A stretch of 64,000 bases of DNA from an uncultured Methanoregula sp. (GCF_963662735.1 NZ_OY759744.1:1778153-1842152), one strand, 5' to 3'. Positions 51,219-60,970 are shown, numbered from the stretch's first letter. Notes: generated from the sequence alone by a model not told the origin. Numbers and translations are program-made.

Positions 51219-53069
51219 ATGGATTTCACATACGTACCAAGCACCTGTCCCTACTGTGGAACCGGTTGCGGGATCAACCTTGTTGTGAAGGATGGTCAGG
51301 TCAAGGGTATTTCACCCTGGCAGCGCAACCCGGTCAACGAGGGCAAGGTCTGTATCCGCGGGAACAAGTCGTTCGAGTTCGTCAACAACCCGGCGCGTAT
51401 CACTACCCCGCTGATCAAGAAAGACGGCAAGTTCGTTGAGGCAAGCTGGGAAGATGCATACAAGGAAGTTGCATCCAAGCTGAAAGCCGCCAAGGGTGAC
51501 GAGGTCGGTTTCGTAGCATCCGCCCGCACCTGCAACGAGGACAACTACGTTCTTAAGAACCTTGCAGCCAATGTTGTCAAGACCGCCAACATCGACTACT
51601 GCGGTCGCCGCTGCAATGCGGATGCCGTCAAGGGTCTCGTTGAGGCATTTGGCCAGGGTGCCATGACCAACTCCATCACCGATATCTCCAGCGCCAAGGC
51701 AATTCTCGTTGTCGGCTCGAACCCGCTCGAGGAGAACCCTCTCGCAGGCCGCCGCGTGATCATGGCCCAGAAAAACGGTGCAAAGGTCATTGTTGCTGAT
51801 GCCCGTGGCAGTGCAACCGCCAAGATTGCTGACCTCCACGTCTCCATTAATCCCGGCACGGAAGTCGCTTTCTTAAACGGTGTCGCAGCAGCCATCATCA
51901 AGGCCGGCAAGGAGAACAAGGATTTCATTGCCAAGAAGACGGCAAACTTCGAGAAATGCAAGGCGGCAGTTGCCCCGTGCACTCCCGAAGCCGTTGCCAA
52001 GATCTGCGGCATTTCCGCAGATGATGTAACCAAGGCCGCAGAGGCGTTCACCGCCGCCCACCCTGCATCAATTATCACCTCCGCAGGCGCCGTTTCCGGT
52101 GACCTCATCCGCGCCTGTGCAAACCTCGCTCTCCTCACCGGCAATGTCGGTGTTGCAGGAGCCGGAGTCAACCTCCTCCGTGGCAAGAGCAATGCACAGG
52201 GAGCCATGGATGTCGGGTGTGTCCCGGCAGACAACGGGCATTCCGTTCCCGCCATGATCGAAGCGGCAGCAGCTGGTAAGATCAAGGCACTCTACGTCAT
52301 GGGTGAGAACATTGCCTCTGCAGGCGCCCATGTGGCAGCAGCACTCGACAAGGTCGGCTTCCTCGTGGTCCAGGACATGTTCATGACCGAGACCGCGGCC
52401 AAAGCCCATGTCATCCTCCCGTCTGCATCCTTTGCAGAACGCGACGGCACCATAACCAACAGCGAACGCCGCATTCAGCGCGTGCGGAAGGCAGTCGAGC
52501 CTGTTGGATCCTCAAAGGCCGACTGGCAGATCATCTGCGATGTTGCCAAGGCAATGGGATCCGACTTTGCCTTCAAGAGTGCAGAAGAGATCTTCAACGA
52601 TATTGCAAAGCATGTCCCGAGCTACGCAGGCATCACCTATGCCAAGCTTGAGGCACCCGAGGCAGTCCAGTGGCCCGCGGCCGGTGGCAAGTTCGGCACC
52701 GCAGTCCTTTATGCAGACAAGTTTGCAACCAAGGATGGCAAAGGTGCTTTCGCTGCCGTTGAGTACAAGGCAGGGGAAGCGGTCAGCGCCGAGTTCCCGT
52801 TCGCGGTTGCAGCACAGTGGCCTATGGGCACCCTGTCCCTGAACACCGCATCTATTGTCCGTGAATTTCCCGAGGCAAAGGTCATCATCAACAAGGCCGA
52901 TGCAAAGACTCTCGGTATCCTCTCCGGCAACCGGGTCAAGGTTTCCGGAAAGACCGGATCAGCAACCCTTGTCGCTGATGTGACTGGTGCAATCAAGGCG
53001 GGCGTTGTTTCCCTGCCGCTCACCTTTGCGGCTGCGGCTGTGAAACTTGAGAAGACGGAGGAAGCATAA
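51219..53069 (+). CDS. fdhA: formate dehydrogenase alpha paralogue with altered active site
   Basis: A 616-residue molybdopterin oxidoreductase. The N-terminal 4Fe-4S ligands are Cys10, 13, 17 and 45. The pterin-binding parts are kept (SNPLEENPLAGRRVI, LLRGKSNAQGAMDVG). The active-site segment reads DYCGRRCNADAV: Cys132 is in the position of the catalytic Cys/Sec, but the next residue is Asn133 where canonical FdhA has His. It is about 70 residues shorter than the second FdhA here and lacks that protein's GITQHTTGVDNV and C-terminal HTGSMTRRSP segments. fdhB follows with the stop and start two bases apart. Formate oxidation is possible but substrate or activity may differ. Confidence 0.82.
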   Translation: MDFTYVPSTCPYCGTGCGINLVVKDGQVKGISPWQRNPVNEGKVCIRGNKSFEFVNNPARITTPLIKKDGKFVEASWEDAYKEVASKLKAAKGDEVGFVASARTCNEDNYVLKNLAANVVKTANIDYCGRRCNADAVKGLVEAFGQGAMTNSITDISSAKAILVVGSNPLEENPLAGRRVIMAQKNGAKVIVADARGSATAKIADLHVSINPGTEVAFLNGVAAAIIKAGKENKDFIAKKTANFEKCKAAVAPCTPEAVAKICGISADDVTKAAEAFTAAHPASIITSAGAVSGDLIRACANLALLTGNVGVAGAGVNLLRGKSNAQGAMDVGCVPADNGHSVPAMIEAAAAGKIKALYVMGENIASAGAHVAAALDKVGFLVVQDMFMTETAAKAHVILPSASFAERDGTITNSERRIQRVRKAVEPVGSSKADWQIICDVAKAMGSDFAFKSAEEIFNDIAKHVPSYAGITYAKLEAPEAVQWPAAGGKFGTAVLYADKFATKDGKGAFAAVEYKAGEAVSAEFPFAVAAQWPMGTLSLNTASIVREFPEAKVIINKADAKTLGILSGNRVKVSGKTGSATLVADVTGAIKAGVVSLPLTFAAAAVKLEKTEEA

Positions 53070-53070
53070 C

Positions 53071-54324
53071 ATGGCAAAGAAAGGCGATATGCTCTACGCG
53101 TGGACCAACGACGCAGATATCAAGAAGAAAGCAGAACTCGGTGGCGCAGTCACCGCGATCTGGAAGCACGCACTTGACACCAAGGCAGTCGATGCCGTCC
53201 TCGTCATCTCGAAGGGCAAGGACCTCTACGATGCAAAGCCAACGCTCGTCAAGACCTCGGCCGAGCTCGCAAACACCGCCGGTTCACTCCACTGCGGTAC
53301 CTTGCTCCTGCCCAAACTGATCAAGAAATATTTCGATGGTGCCGAGACTATGAAGATCGGTGTCACCGTCAAGGGCTGCGATGCAATGGCGTTCTACGAA
53401 CTGGCCAAGCGCAAGCAGATCAATCTTGACAACATCGTCATGATCGGTGTCAACTGCGGTGGGTCGGTCAGCCCGGTCCTCGCCCGCAAGATGATTGCCG
53501 ACAAGTATGGCGTTGACCCGGACACGGTCCACAAGGAAGAGATCGATAAGGGCCAGTTCATCATCGAGTACGAAGGCGGCCACAAGGGTATCTCCGTGGA
53601 CGAGCTCGAAGAGCACGGCTATGGCCGGCGCAGCAACTGCCGCCGCTGCAAGATGAAAGTTCCCCGCCAGGCAGACCTTGCCTGCGGTAACTGGGGTGTC
53701 ATCGGTGAAAAGGCCGGTAAGGCAACCTTCGTTGAAGTCTGCTCCGAGAAAGGTGCGAAGCTCGTTGACGGCGCGGTAAAGTCCGGTGTCCTTTCCGTTG
53801 AGCCATCCATCCCTAAGGGTCTCGACATCCGCGGCAAAGTCGAGGGTGCGATGCTCAAACTCGGCGACAAGTGGCGCAAGCACGACTTTGAAGCGCTCGG
53901 TGAAGGCAAGGATCGCTTGAAGAAGATCATGAGCGAGACCTCCCGCTGTATCAAGTGCTACTCATGCATCAGCGCCTGCCCCATCTGCTACTGCGTTGAC
54001 TGCACAACCAAGAACCCCTCCTTTGTGACGCCCGGCGAAGTTCCCCCGAACTTCATGTTCCACCTCATCCGCTTTGCTCACATTGCGGACTCCTGTGTCA
54101 ACTGCGGCCAGTGCCAGGAACTCTGCCCATCAGAGATTCCGAACGCACTCTTCATGCATGCCCAGCAGGTCGAGCTTGAGAAGATGTTCGGCCACATTCC
54201 CGGTGTCAGCATGGAACTCCCGCTCATGGCCTATGCCGAAGAGAAGGTCGAGCGCGGCCGGCTCCACAACACCGGTAGCGACCTGATCTACGAGAATGTG
54301 TTCAAACCCTTTACAGGGCACTAA
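53071..54324 (+). CDS. fdhB: F420-reducing formate dehydrogenase beta subunit, copy 1
   Basis: A 417-residue FrhB/FdhB-family protein carrying FAD and iron-sulfur clusters that reduces F420. The N-terminal FrhB/FdhB domains include VKGCDAMAFYELAKR and SNCRRCKMKVPRQADLACGN. The C-terminus has ferredoxin-type clusters (RCIKCYSCISACPICYC, SCVNCGQCQELCPSEIP). ATG at 53071 with ggagg overlapping the end of fdhA; an in-frame start eight codons upstream lies inside fdhA. It is almost identical to the second FdhB at the protein level, with nearly identical nucleotide blocks. Confidence 0.93.
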   Translation: MAKKGDMLYAWTNDADIKKKAELGGAVTAIWKHALDTKAVDAVLVISKGKDLYDAKPTLVKTSAELANTAGSLHCGTLLLPKLIKKYFDGAETMKIGVTVKGCDAMAFYELAKRKQINLDNIVMIGVNCGGSVSPVLARKMIADKYGVDPDTVHKEEIDKGQFIIEYEGGHKGISVDELEEHGYGRRSNCRRCKMKVPRQADLACGNWGVIGEKAGKATFVEVCSEKGAKLVDGAVKSGVLSVEPSIPKGLDIRGKVEGAMLKLGDKWRKHDFEALGEGKDRLKKIMSETSRCIKCYSCISACPICYCVDCTTKNPSFVTPGEVPPNFMFHLIRFAHIADSCVNCGQCQELCPSEIPNALFMHAQQVELEKMFGHIPGVSMELPLMAYAEEKVERGRLHNTGSDLIYENVFKPFTGH

Positions 54325-54345
54325 TTTTTTCCTTTTTTAACCGGG
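54325..54345 (+). terminator. oligo-T terminator after fdhA1B1
   Basis: Two T6 runs (attttttccttttttaa) immediately follow the fdhB stop. Archaeal-style terminator. Confidence 0.5.
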
Positions 54346-54439
54346 CCATGCCTTTAATGTGTTTGTATGCTCCGCTCTGATCGGATAATAATAAAAAAGA
54401 AAGCCGGATATCCTCCGACGGGTTTTACTCTCGTTCCGC

Positions 54440-54895
54440 TTACCAGGCTTCCGGGAAGGCCATCTCCGTGTAGAGATCCTCGAGCCGGGTCTTGTGGCCT
54501 TTTTCCATGTTTGCCAGTTGGGAGAAGAGCAGCTGCTGCTCGGTCTCGGTCGAGCTGTTGGCGAGCTGCGTGTACATCTGCATTGCCTCAAGTTCTTTCT
54601 TGATAGCAATGACAAGGCCATCGAGCGGTTTCAGGTCAACACTAAGTTTCGGCGTTGGCAATGAGTCCCCGACCTTGTAGTCCTTCTTTGCATCAAAGTG
54701 CATTTTGCCTACATCTTTAGTGAGGAATGCCTGGAGGAACTCCCGGTGCTTCTTCTCTTCTCCGGCAAGTTCATCGAATAATTTTTTCAGTGCCGGATCT
54801 TTCACCCGATCGGAAACACTGCGATAAAATGAGTACGCTTCCACTTCTCTGTCAATCGCAATGGATAGAATTTTCTTTGCATCTTCTGATTTCAT
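54440..54895 (-). CDS. rubrerythrin/ferritin-like diiron protein
   Basis: A 151-residue four-helix protein of the rubrerythrin superfamily. Two E-x6-Y and E-x2-H motifs are present: AIDREVEAYSFYRSVSDRV and LAGEEKKHREFLQAF in the first half; AIKKELEAMQMYTQLANSS and LANMEKGHKTRLEDLY in the second. These supply the diiron ligands. The rubredoxin-type iron site is absent, so it is an erythrin-like short form. It would remove peroxide or act in iron storage. It lies between two formate dehydrogenase operons on the opposite strand. ATG at 54895 is preferred to the GTG four codons upstream. Confidence 0.85.
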   Translation of the reverse strand: MKSEDAKKILSIAIDREVEAYSFYRSVSDRVKDPALKKLFDELAGEEKKHREFLQAFLTKDVGKMHFDAKKDYKVGDSLPTPKLSVDLKPLDGLVIAIKKELEAMQMYTQLANSSTETEQQLLFSQLANMEKGHKTRLEDLYTEMAFPEAW

Positions 54896-54907
54896 GACTG
54901 AATACAC

Positions 54908-55345
54908 ACCTCTGGTTGGATTTTTTTTACCAGTTTCCTTATATTACAGATTTCCCTATTTAAGTCCATTGATACTATCAGGAGAATCAAACCTTGAATA
55001 AATTACCGGCATGGGATGTGTCCAGATCTCCCGTAACTTTCCGATGCAGTTGTTCTGAAGTGTGCTGATCCCGAACCTCTTGGATTGCCCATTGGAATGA
55101 ATGTCATAAAAAATGGCCAAAGTTGCAATTTTTCCGACGGAAACGGATCCCTGCGCGTTGAAAGAATCAAGTTTTTACAATAAACGGATCCTTTTTGATT
55201 TTTTCTTTTGGTCAATATGTTTGTTATCTTATTTTGCGGTGATAATGCAGCAATCCCCCACTTTTAATCCTCATTTTTCGCGGGAATTTCAATATCCTTA
55301 AATAACGTTTTACCAGACTGCCTTTCATCAAGAGGTGTGTATAGC
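54908..55345. other. intergenic region with divergent promoters for rubrerythrin and fdhA2
   Basis: No gene in about 440 bases. ctatttaagt (54953-54962), read on the minus strand, is the TATA box of the rubrerythrin gene. tccttaaataacg (about 55294-55306) is the TATA box of fdhA2, about 45 bases before its ATG. No operator-like dyad was found. Confidence 0.45.
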
Positions 55346-57409
55346 ATGGAATTCAAGTATGTGCCAACTACGTGTCCGTATTGCGGAACCGGGTGCGGCT
55401 TCAACCTCGTTGTCGTAGACAAGAAGGTTGTTGGTGTCCAGCCCTGGCAGCGTAATCCGGTTAACGAAGGAAAGCTCTGTCCGAAGGGCAACTATGCCTG
55501 GGAGTTCATCAACAGCCCGGACCGTTTAACAAAACCCCTTATCAAGAAGGATGGCAAGTTCGAGGAAGCAAGCTGGGATGAAGCCTACAAGCTGATCGCC
55601 TCCAGGTTCAAGTCCTACAAAGGTGACGAGATCCAGTGTCTTTCCTCAGCGCGTGTCTCCAACGAAGAGAACTATTTAATGCAGAAGTTTGCCCGGGCGG
55701 TTCTGAAAACCCCCAATGTCGACCACTGCGCCCGGCTCTGCCATGCGTCAACGGTTGTCGGACTTGCCGGTGCGTTCGGCTCCGGTGCCATGACCAATTC
55801 GATCACTGATATCGGTGAGTCGAAATGTGTCTTTGTCATCGGTTCCAATACGTTCGAGAACCACCCGCTTATCGGCCGGCAGATCATGCTTGCCCGGCAG
55901 CGGGGCGGCAAGGTCATTGTTGCCGATCCAAGGCTTACCCCGACCGCTAAACAGGCAGATCTCTACATGCAGTTCCACTCGGGTACCGATGTGGCAATCT
56001 TCAACGGCATGATGCAGCATATCATCAAGAACGGCTGGGAGAACAAGGACTTCATCAGGAACCGCACGAAGGATTACGAGAAACTCAAGGAAGTCGTGAT
56101 GAAACCCGACTATGCCCTTGACAAGGTCTCGAAGATCTGTGGTATCCCCGCTGAACAGCTCGCCACTGCAGCTGAGTGGATCGCAAAGGCCGAGTCCAGC
56201 AACATCCTCTACTCAATGGGAATTACCCAGCACACCACCGGTGTTGACAATGTCAAGTCCACAGCCAACCTCCAGATGCTGACCGGGCATCTCGGCAAGC
56301 GTGGCGGTGGTGTCTGTGCCCTTCGTGGTCAGAACAATGTGCAGGGAGCCTGCGACATGGGTGCACTGCCGAATGTGTACAGCGGTTACCAGGCAGTCAT
56401 CAATGCAGATCTCCAGAAGAAAATGAAGGATGCCTGGGGCGTTTCCGAGATTGCTGAGGGCAGAGTTGGTTACACGGTCACCGAGATGGTTAATGTCCTC
56501 GCTGACACACCCGGGAAGCTCAAGTGCCTGTACATCATGGGAGAGAACCCGATGATCTCCGACCCCGACCTTCATCACGTAGAGAAGGGTTTGAAGAATG
56601 CTGAGTTCATTGTCGTGCAGGATATATTCCTGACCGAGACCGCCCGGATGGCAGATGTTGTCCTTCCTGCGGCGTGTTATGCCGAAAAGGATGGTACCCA
56701 GACCTCGACAGAGCGCCGTGTCCAGAAATGGAGAAAGGCACAGGATCCGCCCGGCGAGGCAAAAGCAGACTGGCAGATCTTCTGCGAGCTTGCCAAGGTC
56801 ATGGGATTTGAGAAACAGTTCCCGTACAAGAGCCCCGAAGAGATTTTCACCGAGATTGCGAAGGTCACTCCCTCTTACGGTGGCATGACATATGCCCGGC
56901 TTGAGAAGCCGGAAGCTCTTCACTGGCCCTGCCCGACCGCCGATCACCCGGGAACCCCGATCCTGCACAAGGAGAAATTCACCCATCCCGATGGGCTTGG
57001 CGTCTTCACTCCCATCGAGTTCAAGTACCCGGCTGAAGTACCGGACAAGGACTTCCCGATAATCTTAACCACCGGGCGCTGCATCTGGCAGTGGCACACA
57101 GGTTCCATGACCCGCCGCTCACCCAGTCTTGAGCGTGAGGAACCGACCGGCTGGATTGAAATCAACACCGAGGATGCGAAGGAATGGGGTATCAAGGACA
57201 AGGAAATGGTCAAGGCTGTCTCCCGTAGAGGTGACATCACCATCGGCGCCCGTGTAACGAAGGGCATCAAGAGAGGCGAGGTTTTCATCCCGTTCCACTT
57301 TGTTGAATGTGCAGCAAATGTGCTCACCAACAACGCTCTTGATCCTACGGCAAAGATTCCCGAGTTCAAAGCCTGTGCTTTGAGAATCGAGAAGATCAAG
57401 GAGGCCTGA
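55346..57409 (+). CDS. fdhA: F420-dependent formate dehydrogenase alpha subunit, canonical
   Basis: A 687-residue molybdopterin enzyme that oxidises formate to CO2. 4Fe-4S ligands Cys10, 13, 17, 45. The active-site segment DHCARLCHASTVVG carries Cys132 (Cys form, not selenocysteine) and the conserved His133. ALRGQNNVQGACDMGALPNV holds the Arg needed for formate. The C-terminal domain includes TGRCIWQWHTGSMTRRSP. ATG at 55346, with gaggtg eight bases before it; the GTG three codons upstream is less likely. fdhB follows five bases after the stop. This copy looks fully functional. Confidence 0.95.
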   Translation: MEFKYVPTTCPYCGTGCGFNLVVVDKKVVGVQPWQRNPVNEGKLCPKGNYAWEFINSPDRLTKPLIKKDGKFEEASWDEAYKLIASRFKSYKGDEIQCLSSARVSNEENYLMQKFARAVLKTPNVDHCARLCHASTVVGLAGAFGSGAMTNSITDIGESKCVFVIGSNTFENHPLIGRQIMLARQRGGKVIVADPRLTPTAKQADLYMQFHSGTDVAIFNGMMQHIIKNGWENKDFIRNRTKDYEKLKEVVMKPDYALDKVSKICGIPAEQLATAAEWIAKAESSNILYSMGITQHTTGVDNVKSTANLQMLTGHLGKRGGGVCALRGQNNVQGACDMGALPNVYSGYQAVINADLQKKMKDAWGVSEIAEGRVGYTVTEMVNVLADTPGKLKCLYIMGENPMISDPDLHHVEKGLKNAEFIVVQDIFLTETARMADVVLPAACYAEKDGTQTSTERRVQKWRKAQDPPGEAKADWQIFCELAKVMGFEKQFPYKSPEEIFTEIAKVTPSYGGMTYARLEKPEALHWPCPTADHPGTPILHKEKFTHPDGLGVFTPIEFKYPAEVPDKDFPIILTTGRCIWQWHTGSMTRRSPSLEREEPTGWIEINTEDAKEWGIKDKEMVKAVSRRGDITIGARVTKGIKRGEVFIPFHFVECAANVLTNNALDPTAKIPEFKACALRIEKIKEA

Positions 57410-57414
57410 GTACC

Positions 57415-58668
57415 ATGGCAAAGAAAGGCGATATGCTCTACGCGTGGACCAATGATGCAGATATCAAAAAGAAAGCAGAACTCGGTGGTGCAGTAACTGC
57501 TCTCTGGAAGTACGCTCTCGAGTCCAAGATGGTTGACGCGGTGCTCGTCATCACCAAGGGAACTGATCTCTATGATGCACAGCCGGTCCTGATCCGGGAT
57601 CCCAAGGAACTGGCAAAGACTGCGGGTTCACTTCACTGTGGTACACTCCTCCTCCCCAAACTTGTAACAAAATACCTGGAAGGCGCCGAGACTATGAAGC
57701 TCGGTGTCACCGTCAAGGGCTGCGATGCAATGGCGTTCTACGAACTGGCCAAGCGCAAGCAGATCAACCTTGACAACATCGTCATGATCGGTGTCAACTG
57801 CGGTGGGTCGGTCAGCCCGGTCCTCGCCCGCAAGATGATCACCGAGAAGTACGGTGTTGACCCGGATGTGGTCCACAAGGAAGAGATCGACAAAGGTCAG
57901 TTCATCATCGAGTACGAAGGCGGCCACAAAGGTATATCTGTCGACGAACTCGAAGAGCACGGTTATGGCCGAAGGTCAAACTGCCGCCGCTGCAAGATGA
58001 AAGTTCCCCGCCAGGCAGATCTTGCCTGCGGAAACTGGGGTGTCATCGGCGAAAAGGCCGGTAAGGCAACCTTCGTTGAAGTCTGCTCCGAGAAAGGTGC
58101 AAACCTTGTCTCCGGCGCGGTCAAGAACGGCATCCTTGCAACCGAGGCAGCCAACCCCAAGGGTCTCGACATCCGCGGCAAGGTTGAGGGTGCCATGCTC
58201 AAGCTTGGCGACAAGTGGCGCAAGAAGGATTTCGAAGGACTTGGTGACGGTAAGGACCGCTTAAAGAAGATCATGAGCGAGACCTCCCGCTGTATCAAGT
58301 GCTACTCGTGCATCAGCGCCTGCCCCATCTGCTACTGCATTGACTGCACGACCAAGAACCCGGCCTACGTGACCCCCGGCGAAGTTCCCCCGAACTTCAT
58401 GTTCCACCTCATCCGGTTTGCCCATATTGCCCCCTCCTGCGTAAACTGCGGCCAGTGCCAGGAACTCTGCCCTGCAGAGATCCCCAACGCCCTCTTCATG
58501 CATGCCCAGCAGGTTGAGATCGAACAGATGTTCGGCACGGTGCCGGGCATTGACATGGAGCTCCCGCTCCTCGCGTATGCTGAAGAGAAAGTCGAGCGTG
58601 CCCGGCTTCACAATACCGGCAGCGACATGATCTATGAGAACGTGTTCAATCCCTTAACCAAACACTAA
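57415..58668 (+). CDS. fdhB: F420-reducing formate dehydrogenase beta subunit, copy 2
   Basis: A 417-residue protein with the same domains as the first FdhB: FrhB/FdhB F420 and FAD parts and two ferredoxin-type clusters near the C-terminus (RCIKCYSCISACPICYC, SCVNCGQCQELCPAEIP). Differences from copy 1 are conservative. A 139-base block (57701-57839) has a single difference from 53357-53495, including at silent sites, which suggests recent gene conversion. Partner of the canonical FdhA upstream; in related methanogens Fdh also binds heterodisulfide reductase. Confidence 0.94.
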   Translation: MAKKGDMLYAWTNDADIKKKAELGGAVTALWKYALESKMVDAVLVITKGTDLYDAQPVLIRDPKELAKTAGSLHCGTLLLPKLVTKYLEGAETMKLGVTVKGCDAMAFYELAKRKQINLDNIVMIGVNCGGSVSPVLARKMITEKYGVDPDVVHKEEIDKGQFIIEYEGGHKGISVDELEEHGYGRRSNCRRCKMKVPRQADLACGNWGVIGEKAGKATFVEVCSEKGANLVSGAVKNGILATEAANPKGLDIRGKVEGAMLKLGDKWRKKDFEGLGDGKDRLKKIMSETSRCIKCYSCISACPICYCIDCTTKNPAYVTPGEVPPNFMFHLIRFAHIAPSCVNCGQCQELCPAEIPNALFMHAQQVEIEQMFGTVPGIDMELPLLAYAEEKVERARLHNTGSDMIYENVFNPLTKH

Positions 58669-58676
58669 TTCAAACA

Positions 58677-58690
58677 ATCTTTTTTTTCAT
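58677..58690 (+). terminator. oligo-T terminator after fdhA2B2
   Basis: A run of eight T about ten bases after the stop codon, followed by cattatat. A typical archaeal terminator. Confidence 0.5.
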
Positions 58691-58946
58691 TATATCAGAA
58701 TGTTTCCTCTCTCCTCGCGTGCGGATTAGCTACAATCGTTATGGCAGAGATTTATTCAGAGAACGGGTGGTGGCTGGAGGAAAACGCTGTCATTTAAAGC
58801 ACACAACGATCGGCACATCAGTTACAAAAAGCTATTTACAGGACAAATTCACGACGAAAATAATGGGGGAGTCAAATCTTTTATTATCTGGAGGACCTTG
58901 CTTAGTATACCAATATGTCTCTGGTTATTCTACAAGAGGATGCAAA

Positions 58947-59555
58947 ATGACGAAGGATACACCATCTGCCCCCCTCGAAAAAATGTTTTTGGGAAATGCG
59001 GTATTTCGTGAAACTGATTTTTTACCCAATCTTCCGTACTGGAGGAAAATTGTCCTCGAGCAACAACCAAAAATTTTATGGATTGGGTGTTCTGATTCGC
59101 GGGTTAACCCGGAACGGATCACCGGATCCAATCCCGGTGAATTGTTTGTCCAGAGGAATATCGGCAATATCGTCCCGTCTCAGGATTGGAATTTTACTAC
59201 GGTTCTCGAATATGCGTTAATGAAGCTCAAGGTGGAACACGTCATTATCTGCGGACATTCTGACTGTGGAGCGATAAAAGCACTGGACCACGATGAAAGC
59301 GAGGATTATTACATATCAGTCTGGTTAAATAATGCAAAGGAAGCAAAAGACCGGGTTGACGCAAAGATCAAAAAACCGGAAACCCCTCAAGAGATCAAGG
59401 AACGGTCCCGGCTGATCGAGATGGAAAATATCCGGCTTCAGATGGAACACTTAAAAGCACATCCTCTCGTGAGAAAGACTCTCAAGGAACGCCCCGTTAA
59501 TTTCCACTGCCTGTATTTCGATCTTATGACCGGGAAACTTACGCCTGTCGATTAA
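58947..59555 (+). CDS. beta-class carbonic anhydrase
   Basis: A 202-residue zinc enzyme interconverting CO2 and bicarbonate. Zinc ligands are in LWIGCSDSRVNPERI (Cys, with the Asp-Arg dyad) and VIICGHSDCGAIKAL (His and Cys). The start at ATG 58947 has gagga seven bases before it; the frame is open for 76 more codons upstream but without family similarity. It follows the fdhA2B2 operon, so a link to CO2 made from formate is reasonable. The C-terminal FHCLYFDLMTGKLTPV is typical of the family. Confidence 0.92.
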   Translation: MTKDTPSAPLEKMFLGNAVFRETDFLPNLPYWRKIVLEQQPKILWIGCSDSRVNPERITGSNPGELFVQRNIGNIVPSQDWNFTTVLEYALMKLKVEHVIICGHSDCGAIKALDHDESEDYYISVWLNNAKEAKDRVDAKIKKPETPQEIKERSRLIEMENIRLQMEHLKAHPLVRKTLKERPVNFHCLYFDLMTGKLTPVD

Positions 59556-59752
59556 ACGAGGCTGATTTCAAGCGAGATCCTGTCGGGTGTCAGGAAAGAA
59601 GCAAACTCAAATCCTCTACGTTCCCGTATTTCTGCAGATCCACAACGTAAGATCAATGAAAATCAGTTCTGCTTATTGGGATCTGCAGTCACGGACAACT
59701 CCTTACTTTTTTATTTCATCAGAACCAATGCAAGATCATCGGGGAATTCCTC

Positions 59753-60733
59753 ATGGTCCAGTTGCTTTTATTCACTATTGAGGAAATCCGCTGTGCAATC
59801 CCTCTTGCCGCAACATCGCATGTGATCAGAATGGTCAAACTGGTCAAAAAAACGAGCGGCCATCCGTGGGAAGCCGGAACGATAAACCATCACGGGACAA
59901 TTATCCCGGTTATATCCATGCGATCCATTCTCGGTCTGGCCGAATCGCCCCCCCGTCTCACGGATATGCTGATCATCGCCCATGCCGGAACCGGCGATGT
60001 TGCACTGTGGGTTGATGCTACGAACGGCGTGCAAGAGATCCCGTATTCTCCCGAACTTCTGGAAATTCCAGACTCCCCCGAATCAGGAACCCCCGGTATC
60101 CGAAGAACTGCTGAAGGATTGTTGTACATCCATGATCTTTCCGGGCTCATTACTTATGGCTCAACTATTCAGGTTCCGGGAATCCCTCCCCCAAAGTCAA
60201 AACCGAAGGAACCCCCGGCAGAGGTTACCCGGATCGATGCGCTTCTTGAGGAACGGGCAAAAATAATTGCACTGCCTGAGCATGAATTGTCCGAGACAGG
60301 AATCGTTGAGGTTCTCAAATTCCGGCTCGCGTACCAGGAATATGCCCTGGAGATGCAGTATGTCCGGGAAGTCATCCTGACCGGTGAAATTACACCCGTT
60401 CCCGGAACCCCGGATTATATCTCAGGGATCTGTGTGGTGCGGGGAGAGATCATTTCTCTTGTGGATCTCCGCGTCCTGCTCTCCATTCCGGAACGAGGGC
60501 TGACAGACCTGAACCGTGTGATCGTAGTGACAAACAGGGCATTAACATTTGGCATTCTTGCCGATCACATCACGGGGATCGGAATACTCGGGCTGGACAA
60601 AATCTCCACCCCCGATTCGGGGGAGATGACTGCGCGGAATAATTACCTCAAAGGAATTGCGGAAGGACCCCTGATTGTACTTGATGCCGCTCTCCTTTTT
60701 GCCGATCCCAGAATGGTTATTGAAGATGCCTGA
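59753..60733 (+). CDS. double CheW-domain chemotaxis coupling protein
   Basis: A 326-residue protein with two CheW domains. The first (1-140) has LLLFTIEEIRCAIPLAATSH, GTINHHGTIIPVISMRSILG and ALWVDATNGVQEI. A Pro/Lys-rich linker (PPPKSKPKEPP) follows, then the second (185-320) has VLKFRLAYQEYALEMQYVRE, ISGICVVRGEIISLVDLRVL and FGILADHITGIGIL. It couples receptors to CheA. The chemoreceptor and cheA follow in the same direction, so this is the start of a chemotaxis cluster. Confidence 0.88.
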   Translation: MVQLLLFTIEEIRCAIPLAATSHVIRMVKLVKKTSGHPWEAGTINHHGTIIPVISMRSILGLAESPPRLTDMLIIAHAGTGDVALWVDATNGVQEIPYSPELLEIPDSPESGTPGIRRTAEGLLYIHDLSGLITYGSTIQVPGIPPPKSKPKEPPAEVTRIDALLEERAKIIALPEHELSETGIVEVLKFRLAYQEYALEMQYVREVILTGEITPVPGTPDYISGICVVRGEIISLVDLRVLLSIPERGLTDLNRVIVVTNRALTFGILADHITGIGILGLDKISTPDSGEMTARNNYLKGIAEGPLIVLDAALLFADPRMVIEDA

Positions 60734-60970
60734 TCAGTATCTTTCCTGAATGGCATTCCACACGGAGTATCGCGCAGAATTCCTGCTCCGCAGAATTGAT
60801 TTACTCGTGAGGGTTCGTTATCATTCCTCCACTTCTGACTCACATCTGTCTGATATGGGGCAAGGCAGTCATCTCCCCACACTGGACGGGAACAAAATCA
60901 TTACGTTTATGCAACATGCCGTCAGTCTATTCATTCAGCAGAATCATCCGTTGCTTTGAGGAGTCAGGAA

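Noticed and set aside
51612..51614. Selenocysteine at the formate dehydrogenase active site
   Set aside because: Both fdhA genes have TGC (Cys) at this codon, no in-frame TGA.
53047..53070. Upstream start for fdhB1 overlapping the end of fdhA1
   Set aside because: The added residues (MRRRRKHN) are the frame-shifted end of fdhA; the second fdhB starts exactly at MAKKGD, and ggagg precedes that ATG.
58719..58946. Longer N-terminus of the carbonic anhydrase
   Set aside because: The 76 extra residues have no similarity to the family, and gagga precedes the ATG at 58947.
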